A stretch of 64,000 nt of DNA from assembly GCF_004361855.1 (NCBI RefSeq), contig NZ_SNWQ01000019.1:62001-126000 (forward strand), in the 5' to 3' direction. The position numbers and the translations under genes were made by a program. The notes under the pieces are model-generated. The model worked only from the letters and a program-made list of their open reading frames with translations, ran no database searches and was not told the DNA's origin. Source of the stretch: Kribbella caucasensis. Its GTDB lineage: Bacteria > Actinomycetota > Actinomycetes > Propionibacteriales > Kribbellaceae. Shown here one piece after another: positions 52,420 to 60,353 of the stretch; position 1 is the stretch's first letter, and each line of letters begins with the position of its first letter.

Positions 52420-52443
52420 ACTTGCATCACCAATGTTGCAAGT
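52420..52443. promoter_or_regulatory. Operator-like inverted repeat between SDR and TetR genes
   Basis: Half-sites ACTTGCA (52420-52426) and TGCAAGT (52437-52443), separated by 10 bp so that centres lie 17 bp apart. Positioned immediately upstream of the TetR gene's presumed -35 (52445) and about 47-70 bp from the SDR start, able to control both divergent promoters. Confidence 0.75.
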
Positions 52444-52444
52444 A

Positions 52445-52481
52445 GTGAATCAACGGCTACCTTGAAGTACGCTCGAACGCA
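52445..52481 (+). promoter_or_regulatory. Putative leaderless promoter of the TetR gene
   Basis: GTGAAT (52445-52450), 17-bp spacer, TACGCT (52468-52473), then 7 bases to the ATG at 52481. No ribosome-binding site is visible. Confidence 0.55.
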
Positions 52482-53089
52482 TGAGCAGCACCACCATCCG
52501 ACCGCTCCGCGCGGACGCCGAGCGGACCGTGCGGACGATCCTCGAGGCGGCCGAGCGGACCCTGAACCGGAACCCGGCCGCCACCATGGAGGAGATCGCG
52601 GCCGCCGCCGGCGTGGCCCGGACCACCGTGCACCGGCGGTTCGCCACCCGGGAGGCGCTGATCACCGCGATGTCGGAGTGGGCCACCCGGCAGCTCGCCC
52701 AAGCAGTCGACGACGCCCGGCCGGACACCTCACCCCCGCTGGTCGCGCTCTACCAGGCGACCGCGAACGTGCTCCGGGTGAAGCTCTCCTGGGGCTTCTC
52801 GATGAACACCTCTCTTGCCAAGGGCAACGAAAGCGAGCGGATCTGGAACGCTGTGGTCGACCGCTGCGACCAGCTCTTCCGCCGCCTCCAGGACGCCGGC
52901 GTACTGCGCGCCGAGGTCGACCCGGTCTGGGCCCGCCGTGTCTACTACGCCCTGATCCACGAGGTCTGCCAGGACCTCTCCACCACCAGCAACGAGACCA
53001 CCGGCAGCGACCCGGACACCGACGCCCTCGCCACCCAGCTCATCGACACCCTCCTCCGTGGTACCGGCAGCCCGACGGCCCAGCTCTGA
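52481..53089 (+). CDS. TetR-family transcriptional regulator
   Basis: 202 residues. Helix-turn-helix in the first 65 residues (TMEEIAAAAGVARTTVHRRFATREALI). The ligand-binding half is all-helical with no family-specific signature I recognise. Divergent from the SDR gene and 55 bp upstream of the P450 gene on the same strand; it may control either or both. Confidence 0.9.
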   Translation: MSSTTIRPLRADAERTVRTILEAAERTLNRNPAATMEEIAAAAGVARTTVHRRFATREALITAMSEWATRQLAQAVDDARPDTSPPLVALYQATANVLRVKLSWGFSMNTSLAKGNESERIWNAVVDRCDQLFRRLQDAGVLRAEVDPVWARRVYYALIHEVCQDLSTTSNETTGSDPDTDALATQLIDTLLRGTGSPTAQL

Positions 53090-53132
53090 GCCGACCCGCT
53101 GACACGTCGAGCGAAGGGTTACCTAACTCGCT

Positions 53133-53145
53133 TAGGGTCGGGCTA
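53133..53145 (+). promoter_or_regulatory. Possible leaderless -10 of the P450 gene
   Basis: TAGGGT (53133-53138) ends 6 bases before the ATG at 53145, overlapping a small inverted repeat CCTAA-N5-TTAGG (53122-53136). No convincing -35 or Shine-Dalgarno is visible. Confidence 0.4.
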
Positions 53146-54353
53146 TGACGGAGCCTGTGCTGAACATCCCGTTCGATGACGCGTTCCGGTTCGACCCGTC
53201 GCCGACGTTCGAACAGTTGCGGGAGAACCGGCCGGTGGCGCGGGTTCGGACGTTGGCCGGGGCCGAGGTGTGGCTGGTGACCCGGTACAACGATGTTCGG
53301 ATGGTGCTGGCGGATCCACGGTTCTCTCGGGCGGCCGTGGTGAAGCAAGGGGCACCGCGGGTCGCGTTGGCCAAGCCGATGCCGAACAGCCTCACCACGA
53401 CCGATCCGCCCGAGCACACCCGGCTGCGGAAGCTGGTGTCGTCGACGTTCGCGCATCGGCGGATCGAGCGGACCCGGCCTTGGGTGGCGGCGTTGTCGGC
53501 GCAGCTGGCCGATGACGTCGCGGCCGCGGGTGATGGCGCGGACATCCGTCAACTGGTCGCACTGCCGTTGCCGATCCAGGTGATCTGCCAGCTGCTCGGG
53601 GTTCCGTACGAGGACCGCGAGCAGTTCCGCGAGTGGACCGAACTCGGGTACAGCATGCGGATGGCCGAGAAGGACCTGGTCGAGAACGCGATGACCGAGC
53701 TCACGGCGTACATCGAGGCGCTGGTCACCCGGAAGCTGGCGACCACCGATTGGCCGGCCGAGGACCTGCTGGACGAACTCGTCCGGGCCCGGGAGGAAGG
53801 CGATCGGCTCAGCCAGGACGAGCTGATCTCGTTCGGGGTCAACCTGCTCGTCGCCGGCCACGAGACGTCGGCGAACCAGATCTCCAGCTGCGTGGCCACG
53901 TTGCTGAGGTGGCCGGAGAACTGGGCCCGGCTGGTCGAGGACCACTCGCTGGTGCCGTCCGCGATCGAGGAACTGCTCCGGTTCAACCGGTTCTCGGAGG
54001 TCGGTCAGCTCCGCGTCGCGGTTGAGGACATGGAGTTGCACGGGGTCCAGATCAAGGCCGGCGAAGGCGTGATGGCGGCCTTGAACTCGGCCAACCGGGA
54101 TCCGCGCGCGTACGAGGCGCCGGACGAGCTGCGGCTGGATCGCAAGGACAACAAGCACCTGTCGTTCGGCTTCGGGCCGCATTTCTGCCTGGGTGCCCAG
54201 CTCGCGCGGATCGAACTGCAGGAGTCACTACTCGCGTTGCTCCGGCGGTTCCCGAATCTGAGCCTGGCCAAGCCGGCCGAGGAGCTGGAATGGCGCCGCG
54301 TCCTGGTCAGCGGTCTCGCCGAACTTCCGGTGAACCTCGGCGAGACCGCTTGA
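53145..54353 (+). CDS. cytochrome P450
   Basis: Soluble bacterial P450, 402 residues. The I-helix oxygen-binding motif AGHETS is at about 238-243, the K-helix ExxR in AIEELLRFN near 275, and the haem loop FGFGPHFCLG with ligand C348. Likely a class I enzyme needing ferredoxin and reductase partners, none of which are adjacent. Resembles the CYP105/CYP107-like groups of actinomycetes. Substrate unknown. Its stop is only 3 bases from that of the convergent membrane-protein gene. Confidence 0.94.
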   Translation: MTEPVLNIPFDDAFRFDPSPTFEQLRENRPVARVRTLAGAEVWLVTRYNDVRMVLADPRFSRAAVVKQGAPRVALAKPMPNSLTTTDPPEHTRLRKLVSSTFAHRRIERTRPWVAALSAQLADDVAAAGDGADIRQLVALPLPIQVICQLLGVPYEDREQFREWTELGYSMRMAEKDLVENAMTELTAYIEALVTRKLATTDWPAEDLLDELVRAREEGDRLSQDELISFGVNLLVAGHETSANQISSCVATLLRWPENWARLVEDHSLVPSAIEELLRFNRFSEVGQLRVAVEDMELHGVQIKAGEGVMAALNSANRDPRAYEAPDELRLDRKDNKHLSFGFGPHFCLGAQLARIELQESLLALLRRFPNLSLAKPAEELEWRRVLVSGLAELPVNLGETA

Positions 54354-54356
54354 CGA

Positions 54357-55856
54357 TCAGGACTTGGTGCTCGACACCAGCCCGTGCTCGGCGTCATACC
54401 GGGCGATGAAAGCGGCCGCGTCCTTCTCGGACGAAGCGATCGCGGCCGCCAGCGTCGCCGCCGTGCGCTCGCGGTTCTCCGGCCAGTCGGACAGCAACGC
54501 CCAGGCCCGCATCCGCTTCTTGTCCAGGTCACCACCGGTACTGCGGGACGTCGACGAACTCTTCGGACGGCTGGTCGAAGAAGAAGGAGAAGTGCTCGAT
54601 GTCGTCCGCGCGGTCACTTCGCGCGCCACCACAGACGGCTCCTCGATCTTCACCGGCTCGGAGACAATCGGCTCGGCGTACCTCATCGGCTGGTCGACAA
54701 CCGACGGCCGGGCTGTGACGACCGGCTCCGGGATGCCGGGACGCTCGACCGGGTTCGCCGGTGCGAACGGCGACGGCTCCTGCGGCGGCTTCACCACCGG
54801 CGACGCCTTCTGCTGCGGCTCAGCCGGGGCTTCCTTGATGGTCTCGTCCTCGACCACCTCGGCTTCGGCGACGGCTTCGGCGTTGCGGTCGTAGGGGAGG
54901 TAGTCGACGGCCATCAACTCGCCGGTCATCGCCTCGCCCCAGGCGTCCTCGTCGCGCAGGTTGACGCCGCTCTCCTCGGCCGGGCGGAGCTGGCGCGGTT
55001 TCGGCGGCTGGCCCTCGACCACCCAGACGGCCGCGCGCAGGTCGCTGCGGTCCTCGCGCTCGTCCTCCGGCTCCGGCGGCGGGGAGATCGCCCGGGTCAG
55101 CTTGCTGGTGATCACCTCGTAGTTGATCCGCTCCTCGAGCATCCCGGCCAGTCGATCCGGGTCGTACGTGGTCTCGGCGATCTTGGCCAGCCGCTCGTCC
55201 TGGTGCTCGGACCGGATGTACTCCGCGACGGTGCCGGCGATCGCGTTCCGCCGGGCCGCGTTGCGGACCTGCTCCCGGGCCGCGCGCAGGCTCTCGAACA
55301 TCCCGAGGCCGTGCTCGATCGCCAGCGACCGGGCCAGCCAGGTGATCTTCGGCTCGCGCATCCACTGCACCACGCCGTACACGGGTCCGGTCTTGGCCAT
55401 CTGCCCGGACCGGCGCAGCGCGTCGCGGCGGCGGGCGGAGCTGTGGATCAGCCAGAGCACGTAGGCGAACGCGGACAGGCCGCCAAAACCGAAGGCGAGG
55501 AACCGCTCCTCCGGCCGCCAGTGGCCGACCACGTTGAAGACGAGCGCGACGATCGCGGCGAACAGCGACATCGCGCGGTACGCGTAGGCCTGCTCACCCT
55601 TGCGGCGGCGCAGGTCGGCGAGTGCCGCGGTGGCGACACCACCGAGCTCGATGACGGCGACCGCGGGGGTGACGAGCGCGATCTTGAGGAAGGTCGAGAA
55701 CCCTTCCTCCGGCCATGGGATGTGCGTGACACCGGCCCAGACCTGACCGACGAGGGCGGCCGTGGCGGCGGTGGCGTAGAAAGCGTAGGCGACCTTGTCC
55801 GCACCTGTCAGGGGTACGTTCTCAGGCTCGCCGGTACTGGTGGTGTTCTCCTGCAA
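54357..55856 (-). CDS. four-helix membrane protein with long cytoplasmic tail, unrecognised
   Basis: 499 residues. Four hydrophobic segments in the first 150 residues (about 23-45, 58-82, 93-112 and 117-137), an amphipathic charged middle (150-270; ERLAKIAETTYDPDRLAG), then a Pro/Glu-rich region and a Ser/Thr-rich stretch (about 415-435). The last 60 residues form a compact helical unit (RMRAWALLSDWPENRERTAA) that could bind DNA or a partner. The arrangement recalls SpdB/DUF2637 transfer-associated membrane proteins, but no diagnostic motif is seen and no plasmid-transfer genes are nearby. Function unknown. Confidence 0.7.
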   Translation of the reverse strand: MQENTTSTGEPENVPLTGADKVAYAFYATAATAALVGQVWAGVTHIPWPEEGFSTFLKIALVTPAVAVIELGGVATAALADLRRRKGEQAYAYRAMSLFAAIVALVFNVVGHWRPEERFLAFGFGGLSAFAYVLWLIHSSARRRDALRRSGQMAKTGPVYGVVQWMREPKITWLARSLAIEHGLGMFESLRAAREQVRNAARRNAIAGTVAEYIRSEHQDERLAKIAETTYDPDRLAGMLEERINYEVITSKLTRAISPPPEPEDEREDRSDLRAAVWVVEGQPPKPRQLRPAEESGVNLRDEDAWGEAMTGELMAVDYLPYDRNAEAVAEAEVVEDETIKEAPAEPQQKASPVVKPPQEPSPFAPANPVERPGIPEPVVTARPSVVDQPMRYAEPIVSEPVKIEEPSVVAREVTARTTSSTSPSSSTSRPKSSSTSRSTGGDLDKKRMRAWALLSDWPENRERTAATLAAAIASSEKDAAAFIARYDAEHGLVSSTKS

Positions 55857-56062
55857 GACGTGGTCTCCTGACCGGTTCGGGCTCTCCGGCAGTTCGTCGG
55901 TGGTGGCTGCACGAGGCTACCGGTTCCCAGGCCTCTGAGGGGAGGCGATTCGGGCAACGATTCCGTTCCTCCCCGGCAAACAGCAACTTCACACCTACGT
56001 CCCACATTTCGGAATGCGAATTCAGGGGCTCTGACACCCCTGTCACACGTAACCTCGGAGCC

Positions 56063-56432
56063 GTGATACCAACCCTCCGGTGTTTGCCCGATCCGGCTGC
56101 GTTGCGCGACCGGCTCGCGGATGTCTACGGCACCCCGTTCACGTCCTGCACATGCGCTAATCCGTTGGGAGACAGGGCTTTCGGCCGGGCCCCGAGGTCG
56201 GACTGCTCGAAGCGGGCGCAAACCGGAGCTGCCTTTCACCGACGAGCTGTACGCCGAATTCGGCCGGCTCGTGGCCCGTTTCCACAACGCCACGGACACC
56301 TTCTCGTCACCCTTTCCGCGACGGCCGTCGGTCTTCGCGCATCGGCTTGACGATCCACTGGCTGAGATGGGTCCGGTGCTCGGTTCCGCGGAGGAAAACC
56401 TGCTCCACGACCTGGCCACCGCAGTACGGAAC
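56063..56432 (+). pseudogene. Remnant of an aminoglycoside phosphotransferase-family gene
   Basis: A GTG at 56063 opens MIPTLRCLPDPAALRDRLAD to about TSCT (56152), which resembles the N-terminus of APH/choline-kinase-like proteins. A second frame from about 56229 reads FTDELYAEFGRLVARFHNAT and HRLDDPLAEMGPVLGS (to about 56432), like the mid-region helices of the same family. The nucleotide-binding lobe between them and the whole catalytic C-lobe (HGDxxxxN and DFD motifs) are missing. A short hypothetical gene in one frame is the alternative. The 3' end adjoins the stop of the secreted-protein gene on the other strand. Confidence 0.6.
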
Positions 56433-56455
56433 AACGTTGCTAAGTACACCCATCC

Positions 56456-56737
56456 TCAGAGTGAACGGGGCCTGAGGGTGTACCAGCCGCGGCCGGTGCC
56501 GTAGAGCTCGGCCTGTACTGCCCAGGGGCCCTGGGTGGAGACCGCATCGGTGGTGGTGGCCGCCGGAGCCATCACGGCTCGGTCGGCGGACGCGGGGAGT
56601 GCGATGGCCGGGATGACGGCCGTGACGGACAGGGCCATGGTCGTGGCGGTGACGGCCGCGACGCGGCGGCGAGTGGCGCCGCCCCACAGGCCGGCGGTCC
56701 AGGTGGTCGGGCGGCGGGTCTTGGTCTGGACGTTCAT
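56456..56737 (-). CDS. small secreted hypothetical protein
   Basis: 93 residues. A basic twin-Arg-containing N-region (about 1-26, including TRRR) is followed by a hydrophobic segment (about 27-46) ending ALPASA, a good signal-peptidase I site near residue 51. The mature part is only about 42 residues, with GPWAVQAELYGTGRGWYTL and no Cys. ATG at 56737 is well supported by GGAGGT 8 bases upstream. No family recognised. Divergent from the histidine kinase gene, which may respond to or control it. Confidence 0.6.
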   Translation of the reverse strand: MNVQTKTRRPTTWTAGLWGGATRRRVAAVTATTMALSVTAVIPAIALPASADRAVMAPAATTTDAVSTQGPWAVQAELYGTGRGWYTLRPRSL

Positions 56738-56849
56738 CGGTCTACCTCCGGTTCGCTGCTTCGTGTTGCACCAAACCCTGGTGGCCGAACCTGTGAACGT
56801 CCTGTGCGGATCCGACGAGCCGGCTGGGAACGCCACATTCACAGCGTTC

Positions 56850-56881
56850 ACCCAGGAACGACCCAGGAATCACCAGGACTG
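56850..56881 (+). repeat. Three tandem 11-bp repeats upstream of the histidine kinase
   Basis: ACCCAGGAACG (56850), ACCCAGGAATC (56861) and a shorter ACCAGGACTG (56872) follow with an 11-bp period, one helical turn. Tandem direct repeats on one helix face are typical binding sites for OmpR-type response regulators. They lie 19-50 bp before the kinase ATG; TTCAC repeats precede them (56839 and 56847). Confidence 0.45.
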
Positions 56882-56899
56882 GGCTCACATAGTGGAAAC

Positions 56900-58324
56900 A
56901 TGAAGATGCCCACGTCGCTGACTGCACGGGTCGCCGGCGCGGTCGTCGTACTGGTGGCCGTGGTCAGCATCGTGATCAGCGCGCTGACCACCGCCGCGAT
57001 CAGTTCCTACCTCACCCGCCAACTGGACACCAAGGTCTCGGCCTCCCACGATCGCGCGGTCGGCGCACTGAACAAGGGCGGACACGAAGCGTCCAAACCG
57101 CCGCCCGACATCGAGAACGCCCACGGCCAGGACGCCGGTACGGTGACCGTCTACCTCACCAACTCGGTTGCCAACGGCAACGTGATCACCCCGGCCGGCG
57201 AACTCGACCAGCTCTCGGCCCAGGTGATCGCCGCACTCGAACAAGCACCGGCCGGCACCACGTTCGTCACCATCGATCTGCCCGGGCTCGGCCAGTACCG
57301 CGTCCACGCCTCGACCGTCGACACCACGACGGTCATCACCGGCCTGCCCACCAAGGACATCGACGACACGCTGGCCAGCCTCGTCGGTTGGGAGGCGTTC
57401 TTCAGCGGGCTGGGCGTGGTCACCGCCGGCGGCGTCGCGGTGTTCGTCGTACGCCGCCAGCTGCGCCCGCTCCGCAAGGTCGCCCAAACCGCCCGGGCAG
57501 TGTCCGGAATCCCCTTGGCCACCGGCGAAATCGGCATGACCGCCCGGGTCCCGGACAAGCTGACGGACGAACGCACCGAGGTCGGCCAGGTCGCCGTCGC
57601 CCTCAACACCCTGCTCGGCCACATGGAACGCGCCCTGGACGCCCGTCATCGCAGCGAGCTCCAGGTCCGTCAGTTCGTCGCCGACGCCTCGCACGAACTA
57701 CGTACTCCGCTGACCACCATCCAGGGGTACGCCGAGCTGAGCCTGCGCCGGCCGGATCCTGAGCAGCTCACGCATGCCATGGGCAAGGTGAAGTCCGAAG
57801 CGCACCGGATGGCCTCCTTGGTCGAAGACCTGCTCCTGCTGGCACGACTCGACGCCGGCCGCCCACTCGAACGCCGCCCGGTCGACCTCACCTGGCTGGC
57901 GATGGAGTCGGTGACCGACGCGCAGATCGTCGGTCCCGCCCACCGCTGGGCACTGGACCTCCCGGAGGAACCCGTCGTCGTCACCGGCGACGAACAGCGC
58001 CTGCACCAGGTGGTCACCAACCTGCTCAGCAACGCCCGCAGACACACGCCCGCCGGTACGACGGTGACGGTCGGCCTGCGCACCGACGACACCCGCCACT
58101 CGGCCGTACTCACCGTCCGCGACAACGGCCCCGGCATCCCGTCGGACCTGCAGCCGAACGTCTTCAAACGATTCAGCCGCGCCGACACGTCCCGTACGAG
58201 AGACTCCGGCGGATCAGGACTGGGCCTCTCGCTGGCCCAGTCCATCACCGAAGCTCACGGCGGCGCGATCGTGGTGACCTCCCACCCCGGCGACACCTGC
58301 TTCACCCTGTCGCTTCCCCGCTGA
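56900..58324 (+). CDS. sensor histidine kinase
   Basis: Membrane sensor of a two-component system, 474 residues. Transmembrane helices at about 9-34 and 168-186 enclose an extracytoplasmic sensor domain (about 35-165); a HAMP linker (RRQLRPLRKVAQTARAV) follows. H-box ASHELRTPLTTIQGY with H265, N-box NLLSNARRHTP, G1 DNGPGIP and G2 SGLGLSLAQS are intact. No response regulator gene adjoins it in the window. The 3' end overlaps the convergent DUF6807 gene by 23 bp. Confidence 0.94.
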   Translation: MKMPTSLTARVAGAVVVLVAVVSIVISALTTAAISSYLTRQLDTKVSASHDRAVGALNKGGHEASKPPPDIENAHGQDAGTVTVYLTNSVANGNVITPAGELDQLSAQVIAALEQAPAGTTFVTIDLPGLGQYRVHASTVDTTTVITGLPTKDIDDTLASLVGWEAFFSGLGVVTAGGVAVFVVRRQLRPLRKVAQTARAVSGIPLATGEIGMTARVPDKLTDERTEVGQVAVALNTLLGHMERALDARHRSELQVRQFVADASHELRTPLTTIQGYAELSLRRPDPEQLTHAMGKVKSEAHRMASLVEDLLLLARLDAGRPLERRPVDLTWLAMESVTDAQIVGPAHRWALDLPEEPVVVTGDEQRLHQVVTNLLSNARRHTPAGTTVTVGLRTDDTRHSAVLTVRDNGPGIPSDLQPNVFKRFSRADTSRTRDSGGSGLGLSLAQSITEAHGGAIVVTSHPGDTCFTLSLPR

Positions 58325-59228
58325 CCAACGCCTTCTGGGCCTGTACTGCGAGCGAGGCGGCCCGGTCGTCGTCCGAGGCGCCGTCAGCGATCAGTACGGC
58401 GTACCGGAAGGTCAGGGTGGATCCGGGCTCGAACGGGAGCTCCTCGGAGAAGAAGGGCGCTGGGCAGACGGCGGCGAAGTCCTCCGAGCGGACGAACCAC
58501 TGCGGTGGGTGCCGCGGGTTCTCACCGGCGTCGACGAAGAGCACGGTGGACGCGCGATCGGTGGTGTCGTGCTTGCCGGAGAAGCCCATCCACGCAGCCT
58601 TCTGACCACGCAACTCGTCGCCGCCACTGCCCTGCGGCGCGAGCACCGTGCCGCCGGTGAAGGAACGCGGGCCGCGCCAGAAGAGGCCGCCGTAGCCCGC
58701 GTTCTCACGACCCGCGGTGGTCGGGCTGCCGATCTGCACGGTCTCGTCGGAGACGTTCTTCATCGCGGTCCGGTAGAGCAGCACCCAGCCGTCGTCGACC
58801 AGGCGCACCTCCAGCGACCTGTCCTCGTCGACGACGTGCGCACCGGCCTGGGTGTGCCAGGACAGCTCGTGCCGGAAGGCGACCAGGTCGTCCGCGACGT
58901 CGAGGGCGGTGATCTTCTCGTGGTCCATCGACCCGTTGTTGTCCAGCTGCTTGTACCCGTGCTCCAGCGAGAAGGTCGACCCGCCCCAGAAGTTCTCGTG
59001 GCCGAAGTGCGGCAGCGACCAGGTGATGCCCTTGTGCCAGACGTGATCGTGCGGCCGGAACACGCTGACCAGGTCGCCGTCGAGGGTGCGCAGCGGATGG
59101 ATGTACGGCCGCGGCGACTCCAGCTGTGGGTCGGTCGCCGCGTAGACATAGGTGAACAGCTCGGTCCCGCCGGCGGTGACCTGGATCGACCGGCCGACAG
59201 CGTGGTTGCAACCGAGGATTGTCGTCAT
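58302..59228 (-). CDS. DUF6807 (PmoA-like) family protein
   Basis: 308 residues. Motifs RPYIHPLRTLDG, RPHDHVWHKGITW and WGGSTFSLEHGYK near residues 40-95 are His-rich and typical of this family, which accompanies sugar uptake and oxidoreductase genes. Catalytic role not established. ATG at 59228 immediately follows the TAG of the Gfo/Idh/MocA gene; last gene of the sugar operon. Confidence 0.82.
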   Translation of the reverse strand: MTTILGCNHAVGRSIQVTAGGTELFTYVYAATDPQLESPRPYIHPLRTLDGDLVSVFRPHDHVWHKGITWSLPHFGHENFWGGSTFSLEHGYKQLDNNGSMDHEKITALDVADDLVAFRHELSWHTQAGAHVVDEDRSLEVRLVDDGWVLLYRTAMKNVSDETVQIGSPTTAGRENAGYGGLFWRGPRSFTGGTVLAPQGSGGDELRGQKAAWMGFSGKHDTTDRASTVLFVDAGENPRHPPQWFVRSEDFAAVCPAPFFSEELPFEPGSTLTFRYAVLIADGASDDDRAASLAVQAQKALVSGEATG

Positions 59229-60353
59229 CTATTCGAACTCCGTCTCTCGTAGATTCTTACTCCAAGGGGCGCCCAGCTCGCTGAAGAGCGACAAGGTCTC
59301 CGCCGCCTGCCCGACCCACTTGCCGACATCCAGCACGACCGGGTGACGCTGCGATCCTTCGGCTTGCCAGCTGATGAACTCCGCTTCGATCTCGGTCGGC
59401 GGCGGCGACGTCCGGACCGCCTCCAGCACCCGGGTGAATCCCCCGAGCTCGGCCAGCGGCGCGAACAACGGCACTCCCGGATCGGCGCGATGGGCGAGCA
59501 GGTTGCCGAGCAGATCCTCCCGCCCGTACTGCGTACTCGTGGTCCGCCCGTCGATCGTGACCTCCAGCCGGTCCGACGGATACCGCAGTACGGCGCGTCC
59601 GTCCGAACCGTGCACGATGATCGTGGGCTCGATCCCGGGTTCTTCCGCGCACAACGTGAGCGCCGACAGGATCGTCGTACCGCGGGCCGTCCGGATCCGG
59701 ACCGTCGAGGTGTCGTCGGCCTCGATCGGGTTGGCCCGGTACAACTCGGTTTCCACCGACACGATCTGGTCGGCCGGGCCGGAGCCGTCGATCAGCAACG
59801 CGGTCGCCGAAGCATGCGCGAACGCGTTGGTGACAGCGCCGTCCACCACGGCGACCCCGTCGAGCATCCGGCGGCCGGCCCAGCGGGCCCGCTGCCAGTA
59901 CTCCTGGGTCCGGATCCAGGTGCCGACGGCACCTATCCCCCGAACCTCACCTAACTTGCCGTCGGCAACCAGATCGGCCAGCCCCCGGGCGGCCGCCGAG
60001 CCGTGCACCTGGAAGCCGACCTGACAGGCACGCCCGGTCTCGTCCACCACCGCCAACAGGTGCTCGAATTCCGCCAGCGATGCCGTCGGCGGCTTCTCCA
60101 GCAGGACGTCGGCGCCCGCCCGCAACGCCAGCTCGGCCAGCGGAACGTGGGTTTGGATCGGAGTGCTGATGACGACGACGTCTACCTCGGTTGCTGCTAG
60201 CAACGAGGCGAGGTCCGGAAAGGTCGCAGTCCCAACCGGATCGGCGACGGCGACCAGCTCTACCTGGCCGTCCGCCGCCAACCCGGCGACCCGTCGTACG
60301 TGCGAGGCGCCGTGGCCGTGCACGCCGGCCACGGCGACCCTTGGGAGCTGCAC
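59229..60353 (-). CDS. Gfo/Idh/MocA-family oxidoreductase
   Basis: NAD(P)-dependent sugar or polyol dehydrogenase-like protein, 374 residues. N-terminal Rossmann half contains VAVAGVHGHGASHVRRV in place of the usual GxGxxG, then DVVVISTPIQTHVPLAELAL and GADVLLEKPPTASL with the catalytic-region Lys (EKP). The C-terminal half is the substrate-binding domain. GTG start overlaps the binding-protein stop by one base (TAGTG). Substrate unknown. Confidence 0.9.
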   Translation of the reverse strand: MQLPRVAVAGVHGHGASHVRRVAGLAADGQVELVAVADPVGTATFPDLASLLAATEVDVVVISTPIQTHVPLAELALRAGADVLLEKPPTASLAEFEHLLAVVDETGRACQVGFQVHGSAAARGLADLVADGKLGEVRGIGAVGTWIRTQEYWQRARWAGRRMLDGVAVVDGAVTNAFAHASATALLIDGSGPADQIVSVETELYRANPIEADDTSTVRIRTARGTTILSALTLCAEEPGIEPTIIVHGSDGRAVLRYPSDRLEVTIDGRTTSTQYGREDLLGNLLAHRADPGVPLFAPLAELGGFTRVLEAVRTSPPPTEIEAEFISWQAEGSQRHPVVLDVGKWVGQAAETLSLFSELGAPWSKNLRETEFE

